The notes beneath the pieces are model-generated. The model worked only from the letters and a program-made list of their open reading frames with translations. It was not told the DNA's origin and searched no databases. Shown here one piece after another: positions 1 through 10,969 of a DNA stretch of 64,000 bases; the stretch's first letter is position 1; every line of letters starts with the position of its first letter. The position numbers and the translations under genes were made by a program. Origin of the DNA: Mytilus galloprovincialis. Taxonomy: Eukaryota; Mollusca; Bivalvia; Mytilida; Mytilidae. Location: NCBI RefSeq assembly GCF_965363235.1, contig NC_134846.1:30824218-30888217 (forward strand), read 5' to 3'.

Positions 1-1552
1 CTGACTATGGCATGGCGTAAAAAGAAACTAGAGACCCCTGTATCATCTTTTAAATGCAAAGTTTGAGCATAAAGTTTTGTCTCATTTAGCATAATTTTCT
101 CCGTCATATTTCAGATATTCTATGACAGTTGTCAATATTTAATGCAATTATTAGCACTCAAGTTTAAGTTTATTATCAGTTAAGGCTGCATTTCATGAAT
201 GACTAAATATTTTGTTTGTCTATGAAATAAAGTATAACAAAACACGGGAAGAGATTTATTTACAAACTGTGTACCTCATTTTTGAGGTTTTTGCGAAAAG
301 ACAGAAACAATATTACAGTCATTCCTTATAATTCTAAATTCCACTCTTATGAAGCAAACCATGAAAAAACCCGTTAAAGACACCGGCGCCTCATTATGAA
401 TTTGAAAGCAATGAAAAAACGCTGTGACTCTGCTTTTTGGCTGTTTTCTTTGCTGTGCATAAACTGATTTTATTGATGGATAGATACCCCATCTACTTTG
501 TTTTTTTTTAGTAAAATATTGATATTTATTTTTATTTAAATGTGACCCTTTTACAAAATTTGAAAAACCGATGGATTATTCCAATAAGCTTACGCACACA
601 TACATGATCATACAGAACAGTGTTAAAATGTCAAAATTAATAAAGATATTCTTCCTTCTGGTATCATTATGATACTATTAATATTTTTGTTCTTCATATT
701 TTACAGTTTGAAGAGCCTCAATCAAGACTTCCATAACATCCTCTGAATTAAAAACACAAATGTGACTATCAAAAGTATTAGTGCACCATACAGTTGGCTT
801 GTTGACTTATTTATACATATATATTGCTAATATATTTATATATATTATGACTGTTCATAGCTGTGTAAGACACATTAGTTATGTTAGATTTTGTAATGCT
901 TCAATTTTATTTCCATTTAATTTTAAATACTTAAGTTTTCTATTTTTATCCGTATTAATGTAACTTACCAGTCGCAAATGGTAACTGTTGGCGTTTGTAA
1001 TCACTACCATTATTGTCTACAAATATGCTAGACAATTTCCTCATCTCAAACTACTGGGATAATTGAAATAAAACTGGATCATATTTAATGATTGCAATTT
1101 CAAAATGGTATCTAATTGACGAGCTTGCTATGAAATCAGAAGTAGGACAAAGACTTTTTTTTACAAAAGTGTAATAATTTCTGTCTTAATCTTTAGTCAA
1201 TGAGGAATACAAAACAAGTTTTGGGTTGGTCAGCGTTAGAAAGTGTGTGATAAATCATATCCAACCGCACATTTAATATATTATTTCAAATAAAACCTTG
1301 TGCTTTTTACAGAATTAATCCCTCCCCATTTTCCTACCGATCACATTAGTATTAAACCAAGTATGAGAAGTGTAATATTACATAGCAATATTCAGCCTAA
1401 CGATATGCATACAATTAGTGAGATAATATACTAAAAAGCCTAGAGAATATGGTAAATGCCTTTAAACGCCGAGATAATGGAAACAGGGAATCTAGGAGGT
1501 AAAAATGGTACACTCTGTGCTCTCCAATATAAAAAATGTCCGTGAAATGTCA
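1..1552. other. Intergenic, no gene seen
   Basis: AT-rich sequence. Short open frames here have no family resemblance and no convincing splice context. I see no recognisable repeat. Confidence 0.5.
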
Positions 1553-1630
1553 CAATCTCCCATACAGACAGTCGAGTTGTCGTCCTTTCTGAGGAGGAAA
1601 GGACGAAAACTCTGTCTGTATGGGAGATTG
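1553..1630. repeat. Imperfect 78-bp hairpin
   Basis: The left arm begins CAATCTCCCATACAGACAG and the right arm ends CTGTCTGTATGGGAGATTG, a perfect terminal match. The inner arms are nearly complementary around a short loop (TGAGGAG). The short open frame crossing it is probably not a gene. It could be a very short foldback element or a structured transcript; there is no evidence of expression. Confidence 0.75.
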
Positions 1631-2400
1631 GAAATGTCGTATAGTGACAATTCTTTCATACTAAACAGTGGAATAGCTACTTGATTAACACAGTTACATA
1701 AAATAATCAATTTTATCTAAAGCCAACTTTTCCTGATGGAGTTAAAACTTAGTTTCTTAATAATTTTTAAATATACAAACGATAACTACAAAGGTTGGTT
1801 ATACCGATTGCGAATTACTGACTACTGTGATGATGGCACTGATAGTTCATTAGCACTTGCATCAATGAACACAACATTTCATAACAGTCCTAAACGCTTT
1901 CCTGAATTAACCTTCACAAGGAACGCACAAAGGTTAATATATGTGAGCTAATGGTGTATAAAACCTGAAACCGTTAAAGAGTTATTTGATCTAAAAGGAC
2001 CAAGTTATACATATTGCACTTCTAACTAATGATTTGATATAAGGACATCATTCGTAAATATAGCTCAACATGCAGACTTCTTATACGTTCAGGTATTTCC
2101 CATCCAATTTTTTATGGAAATATTCTTTATAAAGCACAACAATGTCAGTATTCACCTCAGAAGCTAACAAAACCGTCTTTGCATCGGAACTAAACATTTT
2201 TTAAACCAGTTATTTGCATGACACGGGTTATGTTCTTCTCATATATATTATGATGGTATGATACTAAACCCCTAACGGGAAGGATTGTGCCTGATATTCA
2301 TATGATGAAGACATAATCTTTCAATCAGTTTAATTGAAGTCTGGAGCTGGCATGTCAGTTAACTGCTATCAGTCTATTGTTATTTATGTATTATTGTCAT
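1631..2400. other. Intergenic, no gene seen
   Basis: One short plus-strand open frame (1736-1951) is present without recognisable domain or splice support. Nothing else is seen. Confidence 0.45.
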
Positions 2401-2409
2401 TTTGTTTAT

Positions 2410-3165
2410 TTTCTTTGGTTATATCTTCTGACATCAGACTCGGACTTCTCTTCAACTGAATTTTAATTTGCGTATTGTTATGCGTTTACTTGTCTACATT
2501 TGCTAGAGTTATGGGGGAGGGGGAGATCTCATAAACATGTTTAACCCCGCCGCATTTTTGCGCCTGTCCCAAGTCAGGAGCCTCTGGTCTTTGTTAGTCT
2601 TGTATGATTTTTAATTTTAGTTTCTTGTGTACAATTTGGAGTTTAGTATGGCGTTCATTATCACTGAACTACTGTGGATTCATTATTATTCGTTTGATAC
2701 CAATTTTCGTGAATTTCGTGGGAACAGTTGAACCACGAAACTAAATGTTCAACGAATGACAAATTTTCTAATGGCTTGTATGCAGACTTAGGAAAAACCA
2801 CGAAATCAATTATCCACGAACATGTAAGTTTTCCTCAATCCACGAAAATTGGTACCCACGAAAATAAATGAATCCACAGTAGTATATATATTTGTTTAGG
2901 GGCCACCTGAAGGACGTCTCCGGGTGCAGTAGTTTCTCGCTGCATTAAAGACCTGTTGGTGACCTTCTGCTGTTGTTTGTTCTATGGTCGGGTTCTTGTC
3001 TCTTTGATACATTCCCCATTTCCATTCTTAATTTTATTCCTTCAGTTAGACTTGTGTAAAAGGCTCCGGCAAGTGTTAGTAAATGGTATGTTTCCACGCA
3101 CTTTAACAATGAGACAATGTGAGAACGTATATGAACACTTAAGCTGACCATCGTCATGCGTATGA
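2410..3165 (+). repeat. Dispersed repeat R1, copy 1, interrupted
   Basis: R1 is a repeat of about 400 bp. Its landmarks are ACATCAGACTCGGACTTCTC, then CCCCGCCGCATTTTTGCG with CCTGTCCCAAGTCAGGAG, then TTTAGGGGCCACCTGAAGGA, ending near CATTCCCCATTTCCATTCT. Other copies are at 8255-8631 (minus), 14235-14485 (minus) and 34933-35331 (plus). This copy is split by a MITE. Open frames across it on both strands are repeat translations. Confidence 0.8.
2672..2879. mobile_element. TA-flanked MITE inserted in R1
   Basis: The ends are CTGTGGATTCATT and AATGAATCCACAG, flanked on both sides by TA. Inside are inverted copies of ACCAATTTTCGTG and CACGAAAATTGGT. The R1 copy at 34933-35331 runs through the same point uninterrupted. 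A TA duplication and short inverted ends fit a non-autonomous Tc1/mariner-like element; the superfamily is inferred from the target site only. Confidence 0.75.
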
Positions 3166-3579
3166 ATGGTTTGTTAAGTCATGTACGTGTAGATAGGTTT
3201 GCTTACTCCATTTGACAGCACGTTTTGATAAATATCCAAAATTATACCGTTGGAGAATGTAGCTATATATACAGTGTTATCAATAGAAGCACGTTACTCA
3301 TTAAGACTGCAAAACTATTTGTTACATTGTCAGCATCCAGCAATGCTTATGACGTATATGTAAGGAAAATATAAGATCAATGACGCATACAGATAAATGA
3401 ATAACCTTACACATGTTATGCTAGTAAACACATAAATACATTTGAGGACTGTTAAAACAACAACACTTCGGGGATTGGTGCTGTAGTTTAGTAAGACGGA
3501 CATGTTTACGGGATTACTGTTACCAGGATACAAACAATACAGAAAATAAAATGTAACCATGGTGAGGGAAATTATTTAT

Positions 3580-3813
3580 TTATTGTGAACAACAATAAAA
3601 TTTAGCGTTATTTAGTGCTGTGTCGTCCCCTCTACGCTGGTTGGGTTCAATTTGGACTTCTAGTCCACATATTGCTGATCCAAGAGGACACGTTTGACTC
3701 CATGCTCCAAAAGGTCCCCAGAACCCTCTTGTTCCTATAATATGAGTGCCTCCACCATTGAAACTTCTGCACATAAAGCTTACATAGTTTGCTGCTGTAT
3801 CATCTCCTCTTCC
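3580..3813 (-). CDS. VMO1-like copy A, terminal exon
   Basis: The acceptor is TTGTTTCAG|GGAAGA in phase 0. It encodes 77 residues from GRGDDTAANYVSF to CCSQ and stops at 3580. Confidence 0.88.
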   Translation of the reverse strand, partial: GRGDDTAANYVSFMCRSFNGGGTHIIGTRGFWGPFGAWSQTCPLGSAICGLEVQIEPNQRRGDDTALNNAKFYCCSQ

Positions 3814-6800
3814 CTGAAACAAATAATTAAACAATGTACATTATAATAAGTATTGAAAATATTTGTTTTTAACTTTGATCATCGTCATACGATACCCACG
3901 ATATGTTTACCACGATAATGTTATGTATTACCGTGTCTTTGTTAAAAAGTCTTCAAGACGTGATTACGCAAAATTGGTTAAATATCAATTCATTCTTTAT
4001 AAAATGTGTACGGGAAGAAAGAAATTATTCAACCTTTCAAAAATGCCTTCAGTATATGGTTAAAATTTTTGAATATCTTCAACGTGTCCCAGCGGCATAA
4101 ATATTCACGGTGTCGAAGAGGCATTAAACTCTGGTTATGAGACGTACGTACGTTTGTAGCAAATTTGTATTTTCAATATCTCCTTAATTTAGGTCTTTTT
4201 TTCAAGCCTTTTAGCTCCTTTGTGTTGATTGACCGTTATGGAATTACCGTTTCACAGATAATATCGGATATGTTTCTTACGTCGAAACTACAATCCCCTT
4301 CCCTTTTCATGATTGTGACCTACCAAATAAGACTATTTACCGGATTTGTAATGACATGAGCAACACAACGGGTGCCACATGTGGAGCAGGATCTGCTTAC
4401 CCTTCCAGATCACCTGATATTACCCCAAGTTTTTGGTGGGGCTCGTGTTGCTCAGTCTTAAGTTTTCTATGTTGTTTCTTGTGTAATATTATTTGTCTGT
4501 CTTTTCATTTTTAGCCATTGCATTGTCAGTTTTTGTTTCGATTTATGAGGGTGACTGTTCCTCTGGTATCTTTCGCCCCTCTTTTGTGATCATCTAAATG
4601 TTTCTACTTCTGATATATTACATTTTATGCATTTTAAATTCACACTGAGGCAGAAACAATCCACACGTATGTGTTTTTAAATATTCGGATTTGAGCATAA
4701 GATAAATCCAGAAAAGCACTTTGGGTGAAAGAAATTGTTTCATAAATTTGTTTCTATCTTTAAAAAAAAATACAGTTGTAATTTTGTGTTTCGTCTGTCT
4801 TCAGTGTCTAGTTTTGGTTGCCTTCCTTTTGTACTTTCTTCCCTTTCTGTGTGAAAGCGTAGTTTGAAGTGTTAATTAACAAGCATCACTAAACGGCGAC
4901 TATTAGTCGAATTATTGTACATAACTACTTTTATAAGTATATCTAACAAAGAATGGACAGCAGATTTTAATGAAAATTATAAATTTGAGTCGATTACATG
5001 TCTAAGTCATTCAGTAATATTATGAAACGTTTAAACGTTATTAACTCAAGTATAGAATTATGTAAAATATAAGTTGCTTCACGCAACTGTTAACGTTGCT
5101 CTTTCATTTGTCAGGACCTCATCTCTGCAAACGTTTTACGACGTTAACGCAAGACTTACATAAAACATTTGAAAAGCATGTGAAGTTATATTTGTCCACA
5201 ATACATTTAAAGTATACTGATTTTACCTGATTTTCTTCAACCTGCAGACGAAAACTAACAAATTGTTTACCAGAATCACAATCCATTTCTCTCGACCATC
5301 GACCCCATATTCCGTCTTGGGCTAAAATAGTTCCACCAGTAATAGGAGAGTTATTTCCTTTTCGACATTTCAAGCGTATAGCATTCAGTGCAGTGTCGTC
5401 TCCTTTTCCTTGTTTTTCTTCAATCTAAAGGAGATGTACTAATTAACACCAATTCAACAATGTTGAGGAGAATAGGATACGTACTAATTCTCTGAATAAA
5501 TGCTTAATTTTTTCAAAATCAACATACTTATGTCGATAAATATTTTGAGCCAAACTTTGTATGTTATGAATTTATTAAGCAAATGAGATTCTAAGTTAAT
5601 TTTTAACTGAGGTTGAATAAACTCTTTATAATTAAACCACCAATATAATATTCCCTTTAAATTCATAAAAAAAGACACTGTATGTAAAATGGAAAATCAA
5701 CCATTGTTACTATTCTGTATCCCTCTGCCACCGACACCATTTAATTACAAATTGTGTGTTTCACATACTTGGACCCAAACATCTATACCTTTAAGACGTT
5801 TATGTTAAATGATATAAGTAGTAATGCTTGTGTATTAAGGAAGATAACTTGTTAAATCCATAATGCGTCTGTATTACACAATTTCAGGCATTTAAATGGA
5901 ATAACATGAGAGGTAATCCCAGTTGATTCAGGAGGATAACTCGTTAAATCAATTACGCGACTTAAATAACAAGTTTTATCCAGGCATTTTAGCATTTATG
6001 GAAATGAAATGGGAGGTTATCATTGTGGATTAAGGAATACAACCCTCTAAATCAGTAATGCGTCTGTCAAAGGAGGATTACTCGTTCAATCAGTTATTCG
6101 TCTGTAATAGTTAGTTTAATCAATGCCTTTAAAGCATTTATTATTATCCCTTTAGATTAAGTTAGATAACTCCTTAAATCAGCGACTTGTCTCTAAAGTG
6201 TTGAATTCAATATATTTTAAGCATGTAAAACGTAATCCAAATACCACATTATTCTTTCTAGAATATAACCCTCGAACGCAGTAATACATCTGTAATAGTC
6301 AGTTTCATCAACACATATTCACCTCATTGTAAAAGAGACTGCCGGAAATTTTCTGTTTCACCTTTGTTATTTATCAATGTTATTCACCCTAACGTTATGT
6401 AGCTGAATTATAAACAGGCAAAATTTAAAATAATTATTTTATTTATAAAATATTTGATAGACTTATATCATTGTACCAAGTTCGTGCGCGAATCGTGCGT
6501 TTTAATGATCATGAAGAACCTAAAGAAGGTCAAAATTTGAATTAACATAATGTTACGGTTTTACAATCAAAATGACCGAAAAAACAACCATCATTGTCAA
6601 ATGTTTCTATGATAATTTTGATATTCTTGTCTTTCATTTTCGCTAATGTGCTTTGTCAGTATGACTTCTTTGATTCATATGACGTGCCTCTGTACATATG
6701 CATCCCGTCATTGTGTTATTGTTCAATTGTAAATGTTTGTATTCTTGTCTTTTATTTTTACTAGTATGCTTTGTCTATTTGCCTTTTTGTGCTCTTTTGT

Positions 6801-7468
6801 AACATATTTGTTTTTGTGTTTTTATAGTGATTGAAATTATAACACAATGTTCACTGCTGCACCCCTATTTTTGACATTTTTACTCATTATGTCTGTTTGT
6901 TTTGTTCACACATCGTTTTCAATATAATGAAATTTTATGCGACTGTCATACAAGTGAAAAGGTTTAGCTAGTTATATAGTTATAAAACCATTTTCTACAC
7001 AAGGACATGCCTGTGCCAAGTCAGGAAATGACAGCTGTTATCGATTCATTTGATGTGTATGAGGTTTTGAATTTGCAATTTGATTATAAACTTTTCGTTC
7101 TAAATTTGCTTTTTAGATCAGTTTGGCCTGAGTTAGCTATACCATTAGTTTTAGTACTGATATTATCATACATGCAGTGACACGACCAATTTTAGACTGT
7201 ATAAAACTGATATGTGGATGTTTCACAGATAACAGATTACCTTCAGAGAGTATCCAGTTGCATAATAACCTCTTGCACAAAATTCAGGACCACTCCAGGG
7301 GCCATGTGGTCCTCCATTGGTGACCGACAGCACTTTTGTTACGACTCTTTCAGCAGCCATAGCGCTAGCTGCTACTTGAGATGTTATCTGTGCGTCGACA
7401 TTCGTTGGGCCGTTTGCTGCGGTAAATAAAACGAAGAAAAAAAGGCATATATCTATGTTGTTTACCAT
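3580..7468 (-). CDS. VMO1-like secreted protein, copy A (three exons)
   Basis: This gene encodes a vitelline membrane outer layer protein 1 family member of 219 residues. Coding exons are 7241-7468, 5227-5424 and 3580-3813, all joined in phase 0 with GT-AG introns. The protein opens with a signal peptide (MVNNIDICLFFFVLFTAANG). Each exon then carries one repeat of the family's three-sheet beta-prism: GPHGPWSGPEFCARGYYATG, then GIWGRWSREMDCDSGKQF, then GPFGAWSQTCPLGSAICG. The linking motif GDDTALN or GDDTAAN occurs three times. It ends CCSQ, and an AATAAA overlaps the stop. VMO1 in birds is an egg-envelope protein; the role here is unknown. An AG acceptor five bases before the ATG implies a 5' UTR exon that I could not locate. 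A paralogue lies at 33291-37499. Confidence 0.9.
4190..4600 (+). mobile_element. 3' fragment of a Penelope-like retroelement, in a VMO1 intron
   Basis: It matches the 3' part of the elements at 42130-42757, 44400-45090 and 46200-46530. Shared segments include GACCGTTATGGAATTACCGT, CATGTGGAGCAGGATCTGCT and a terminal segment near CCTCTGGTATCTTTCGCCCC. It sits in intron 2 of VMO1 copy A and is absent from copy B, so it inserted after the duplication or was lost there. Confidence 0.65.
5227..5424 (-). CDS. VMO1-like copy A, coding exon 2
   Basis: The acceptor is CCTTTAG|ATTGAA and the donor CAG|GTAAAA, both phase 0, giving 66 codons. The exon starts IEEKQGKGDDTALNAIRLKC and ends RLQVEENQ. Its length is identical to the matching exon of copy B. 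Confidence 0.87.
5830..6330. repeat. Degenerate ~100-bp tandem repeat
   Basis: At least five diverged units recur, built on GGAGGATAACTCGTTAAATC, then A/GTAATGCGTCTGTAATA, then a GGCATTTAAA-like segment. Unit starts are near 5838, 5930, 6028, 6077, 6163 and 6265. The array lies in intron 1 of VMO1 copy A. Confidence 0.6.
6600..7090 (+). repeat. Dispersed repeat R2, copy 1
   Basis: R2 landmarks are TTCTTGTCTTTCATTTT, GCTTTGTCTATTTGCC, AACACAATGTTGACTGCTGT, TTGTCAATATAATGGAATTT, GCCTGTACCAAGTCAGGAAT and TTTGATGTGTTTGAGC. I know it as an abundant mussel repeat of unknown class. Other copies are at 34745-35600, 40190-40510 and 57065-57550, with partial copies elsewhere. Confidence 0.7.
7241..7468 (-). 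CDS. VMO1-like copy A, coding exon 1
   Basis: The exon covers the start ATG through SLK. The donor is AAG|GTAATC in phase 0. The upstream ATG at 7486 is rejected as the start because ATATTTCAG|GGGAA lies between the two ATGs and looks like a splice acceptor, as in copy B. Confidence 0.87.
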
Positions 7469-7499
7469 TTCCCCTGAAATATACAATTCAATTTAGATT

Positions 7500-8254
7500 G
7501 AAAAGTGTGGTATACAAGACAACTAACAATTGTGATGACGAATTTCTTAAAAAAGCTATAGAAATCAGATTGAAATATAAGTCTGATTTTAATATGTTAA
7601 TAACTTCTATGAAGCATAGAACGTTACATAAAGATCTGTATTTGAATCAGATTGGTTCTAGATGTTTCTATCTTCTTTTGAATATATAATTAAAATTGTA
7701 CCTATCCATAATTCTGTTACTCTCTCTCTCTGTATAAACCAACGTTCGACAAGTGCGTTCACTTTTTGAAATAAATATCTATACTTTTCAAAATGGCCAT
7801 TATTAATGAAAACAATTATATATTAACTTTTTTCAAAATGGTACTCTACTCAGCCTTGTACACTATTACTTTGTGATTTAAAGATAGTACGTGACTATGT
7901 AATCAAGAAGCGATCGCGATAACTTCATGTGAAGAATTTGTATTCTAAATTTTAAATCCATCAAATTCTTAAATAAATCCAGCAGAAAAACACGGTAATA
8001 TATCCGAATTGATTCGTGCTTTTTAATTTATACATTATGGTATGGTTAACGCCGGCTAAAGTTAATAAGATTTCAATCACGTGCATAATCATTACATAAT
8101 TTAGTATTGGTCGATAATACGATATCAATGTTGTCTAGCGCTCTGTGCATAGTGTTAGGCGATTTGGTGCCAAGATAGCTCAGTAGCATGATTCCGAATC
8201 CCGGTCAGGTAAGATTTGTAATATAGATGTGAAAAAAACACGAATCATATTGAG
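7500..8254. other. Intergenic, no gene seen
   Basis: AT-rich DNA upstream of VMO1 copy A, with a short CT-rich run near 7722. A 5' UTR exon of VMO1 should lie upstream, but none can be chosen from sequence. Confidence 0.45.
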
Positions 8255-8631
8255 AATGGAAAAGGGGAATATGTCAAAGAGACAATTGTAACAACCCGAC
8301 CAAAGAGACGACAACAACCGAAGGCCACCAATGGGTCTTAAACGCAGCGAGAAAATACCGCACCTGGATGCGGTTTGCTGGTCCCTGAATACAATTGTGT
8401 TCTAGTTCAGTGAAAACGGACGTCACATTTAACTCCAAAACATATAATTGAACTAATACTTAAATACAATGCTAACAAAGACCAGATGCTCCTGACTTGG
8501 GACAGGCGCAAACATGCGGCGGGGTTAAACATATCTTGTGAGATCTCCCCCTATACCTCTAACCAAAGTAGAAATAAAGAAACAGAAATCAATACGAATA
8601 GTAAAACTCAGTTTAAAAGAAGTCCGAGTCT
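8255..8631 (-). repeat. Dispersed repeat R1, copy 2, left part
   Basis: R1 in reverse orientation (GACTTGGGACAGGCGCAAAC, CATGCGGCGGGGTTAAACAT, AAGAAGTCCGAGTCT). It is cut at 8631 by the 12.9-kb transposon. The short remaining piece resumes at 21578 (AGTCTGATGACAGAA). Confidence 0.85.
8627..8631. other. Target site duplication AGTCT (left)
   Basis: Five bases directly outside the left inverted repeat, repeated at 21578-21582. Confidence 0.88.
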
Positions 8632-8689
8632 CACGGTGTATATTCGGAACGCTTGCTTTCAGATTCAATCGCCGGTAACGCTTGCTTTC
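8632..8689 (+). repeat. Left terminal inverted repeat (58 bp)
   Basis: Begins CACGGTGTATATTCGGAACG and is identical over 58 bases to the reverse complement of 21520-21577. Similarity falls off immediately beyond this point. Confidence 0.93.
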
Positions 8690-9152
8690 AGATTCCGGAA
8701 ACGCGTACTTTCCGATATTCCAAAAGAAAATTCCAAAGACAGTTGAAAGGTAGGTTGCCTCAATCTTAAAATAAACAATACAATACCGTTTTTCATGAAT
8801 GAAATTGTGGTTGACGGAACAAAACAGATAACCAGGTATCGATATTCATGATTTCTTATCACATAAACTTGTAGATGAAAGTAATTTCGTTTACAACAAA
8901 TCTGCGTTCTCTTGTTAGTCAGAGAGCACTGTCAAACTTGTCAAAATAGAAAATATCTTATCAACATTTTCCAAACTTTCTCAACATAGTATTTTAAAAA
9001 AAATGTATATATATCATTTTCATACAAAATGTAAGACAACAAATAATTTTATCACGTGTATTCCCCGTTTTTCTGAAAATCAATGTGTAACGCTTACTTT
9101 AAGATTTAGGAAACGCTTACTTTGAGATTTAGGAAACGCGTACTTTAAGATT
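8646..9152 (+). promoter_or_regulatory. Left subterminal motif clusters
   Basis: Six copies of a ~21-bp motif (GGAAACGCTTACTTTC then A/C-GAT) all point inward. They lie at 8646-8665, 8674-8694, 8697-8717, 9086-9106, 9109-9129 and 9132-9152, so three are terminal and three lie about 450 bp inside. They are probable binding sites for the element's transposase or its zinc-finger protein. Confidence 0.85.
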
Positions 9153-9159
9153 TAAAGGG

Positions 9160-10370
9160 CACCAGTTCAGAAAAATGTAGTTTTACTCAGCTTTCAATAT
9201 GAATCTTTCCCTCACATATACATAAAGGTTACAAGGGACACAAGATCATGATCTTTTATTTATAGCGCCATTTAAAATACAAAATATTTTACCAGTTGTT
9301 ATTTTACACATTATAAGACCGTGGTGGATTCCGTGATGGAATGGTTCCCGGGATCAATGCATAAAAAGAGACATAAGGTGACCCTTTTTTTACAATTTGG
9401 GACCCCCCTCCTTTTGTTTAAATCGCTGGGACTGCCTTTGTAATCACCGTGCATCACTTATTTCAAATCACTCTAAAAACAACATTCTCAATTTTTGTTT
9501 CACTGATTTTTTTTTATCTCTGATCAAGGCCTAGGGGGTGGGGAAGTGAGAATAGGGGAGCATGCGTTGGGGTAGGGGGTATGGATAGGGCTGGAAACGT
9601 AGAAGTTTGGTTAGGCAAGAGAGAGTGTCAGTCGCCCCCGAAAGCACAGAAAAAAAATGCCTTTTATAATTTTGTTGACCGGACTACGGACGACCAATTC
9701 GTACTCAATCAATCACTTTGGGAAAAGATCAAGTCCAAAAATAATTATTATGAAGCCTTAAAAGGCAAATTAATTTTTTTTTCCTGCGCATGAAGGTTCC
9801 AAAGGAAAAATTCAACTCGTCATTATTATTTGAACTAGCCTAGAAAGTAATTGACTCGTTCAAGTTGGCTCTGAAACTAAATAAACTTGCTTATTATTGA
9901 CTTAACCATGTGCATGCAATATGCATTAAAACTTTTTTTAATGATGTTTGTTCTTCGCAATCACTGAAAACCTATGTTTGTAATTAAAAAAAAGATAGAG
10001 ATCCTTTTCTGGGTTCCTTCGAAAACGGGCTTCTTTATCAGCAAATTATTTTATGACTAGGCCCTATATTAACTATCAATATAACATATGATTAACATGA
10101 CTTACTTGTATTGTCCAATTCAAGGAAATAATATCCATTTATAGCACTTTATTTACATGAAACATAAGAATGGGTGTCATATCCACCTTTTAAATTTTAA
10201 CATTTCAAAATAAACACGTGGTAACAGTAAACAGGTGCTTCTGACAACGAGGAACTTCTACATCCCCGTAACAAGATTTATCTCTCTTTGTCCTTGAAAC
10301 AATGATGCATCGTAATCGGTTTTGTTGCAATATTTCTAATTAGTGTCATAATTATATATTTACGGGTTTC
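9160..10370. other. Non-coding transposon interior
   Basis: No gene is recognised. The short open frame at 9581-9793 has no family resemblance. The promoter or first exon of the downstream C2H2 gene may lie here or nearer to 11328. Confidence 0.45.
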
Positions 10371-10381
10371 AGTCAAATACA

Positions 10382-10540
10382 GAGGCGGATTTAGGGGGGC
10401 AGGGGCCTGGGCCCCCCTTTTTTTGAAAAAAAAATGGTTGCTTATATAGGGAATCACTGAAGCGTGACTGGAGCGGGTCCCCTCTTAGGTCAGTCAGTGG
10501 GCCCCCACTTATGAAAATTTCTGGATCCGCCACTGAAATA
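10382..10540 (-). mobile_element. Short GC-rich MITE-like repeat, copy 1
   Basis: It contains GAGGCGGATTTAGGGGGGCA, GGGAATCACTGAAGCGTGAC, CTTAGGTCAGTCAGTGGG and CTGGATCCGCCACTG. It is an inverted copy of 10970-11112. The minus-strand open frame through it (10369-10716) is repeat translation. Confidence 0.75.
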
Positions 10541-10969
10541 TTCTGAGGATCTGATCCAAAGAGTACGAAATATGGGTTTAGTTGTAGAAAAGGGGGCTTA
10601 AGCCCAATTTTTAACGGTTCCAACGAGCTATTTTTTAATATAATAGAAGTAGCAAAGTCAGAAATGAATATAATAAAAAACAAAATACAAAAATAAATAC
10701 AATGCATTAATTCCAATAACTACCACAGCAAATAAAAAAGTTTCAGGGTTCATTGGTCAAGTTTTGTGGTTAGGTCCTCTTGTAATATACTATTTGAAAT
10801 ACGACAACAAATATTTGGTGTGTAAAATGTACATATACATGTATTAGTCCGTTAGTTATCTCGTTTGTTTTACATTGTCATGTCGGTACCGTTTATAGCT
10901 GACTACAAATGGTATTGGTTTTGATCATTGTTGAAGACCGTACGTTGGACTATAGTTGTTAATTTCTGT

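Noticed and set aside
2945..3157. Overlapping open frames on both strands
   Set aside because: Both are translations of repeat R1.
10369..10716. 115-residue minus-strand open frame
   Set aside because: Most of it is translation of the short GC-rich repeat, present inverted at 10970-11112.
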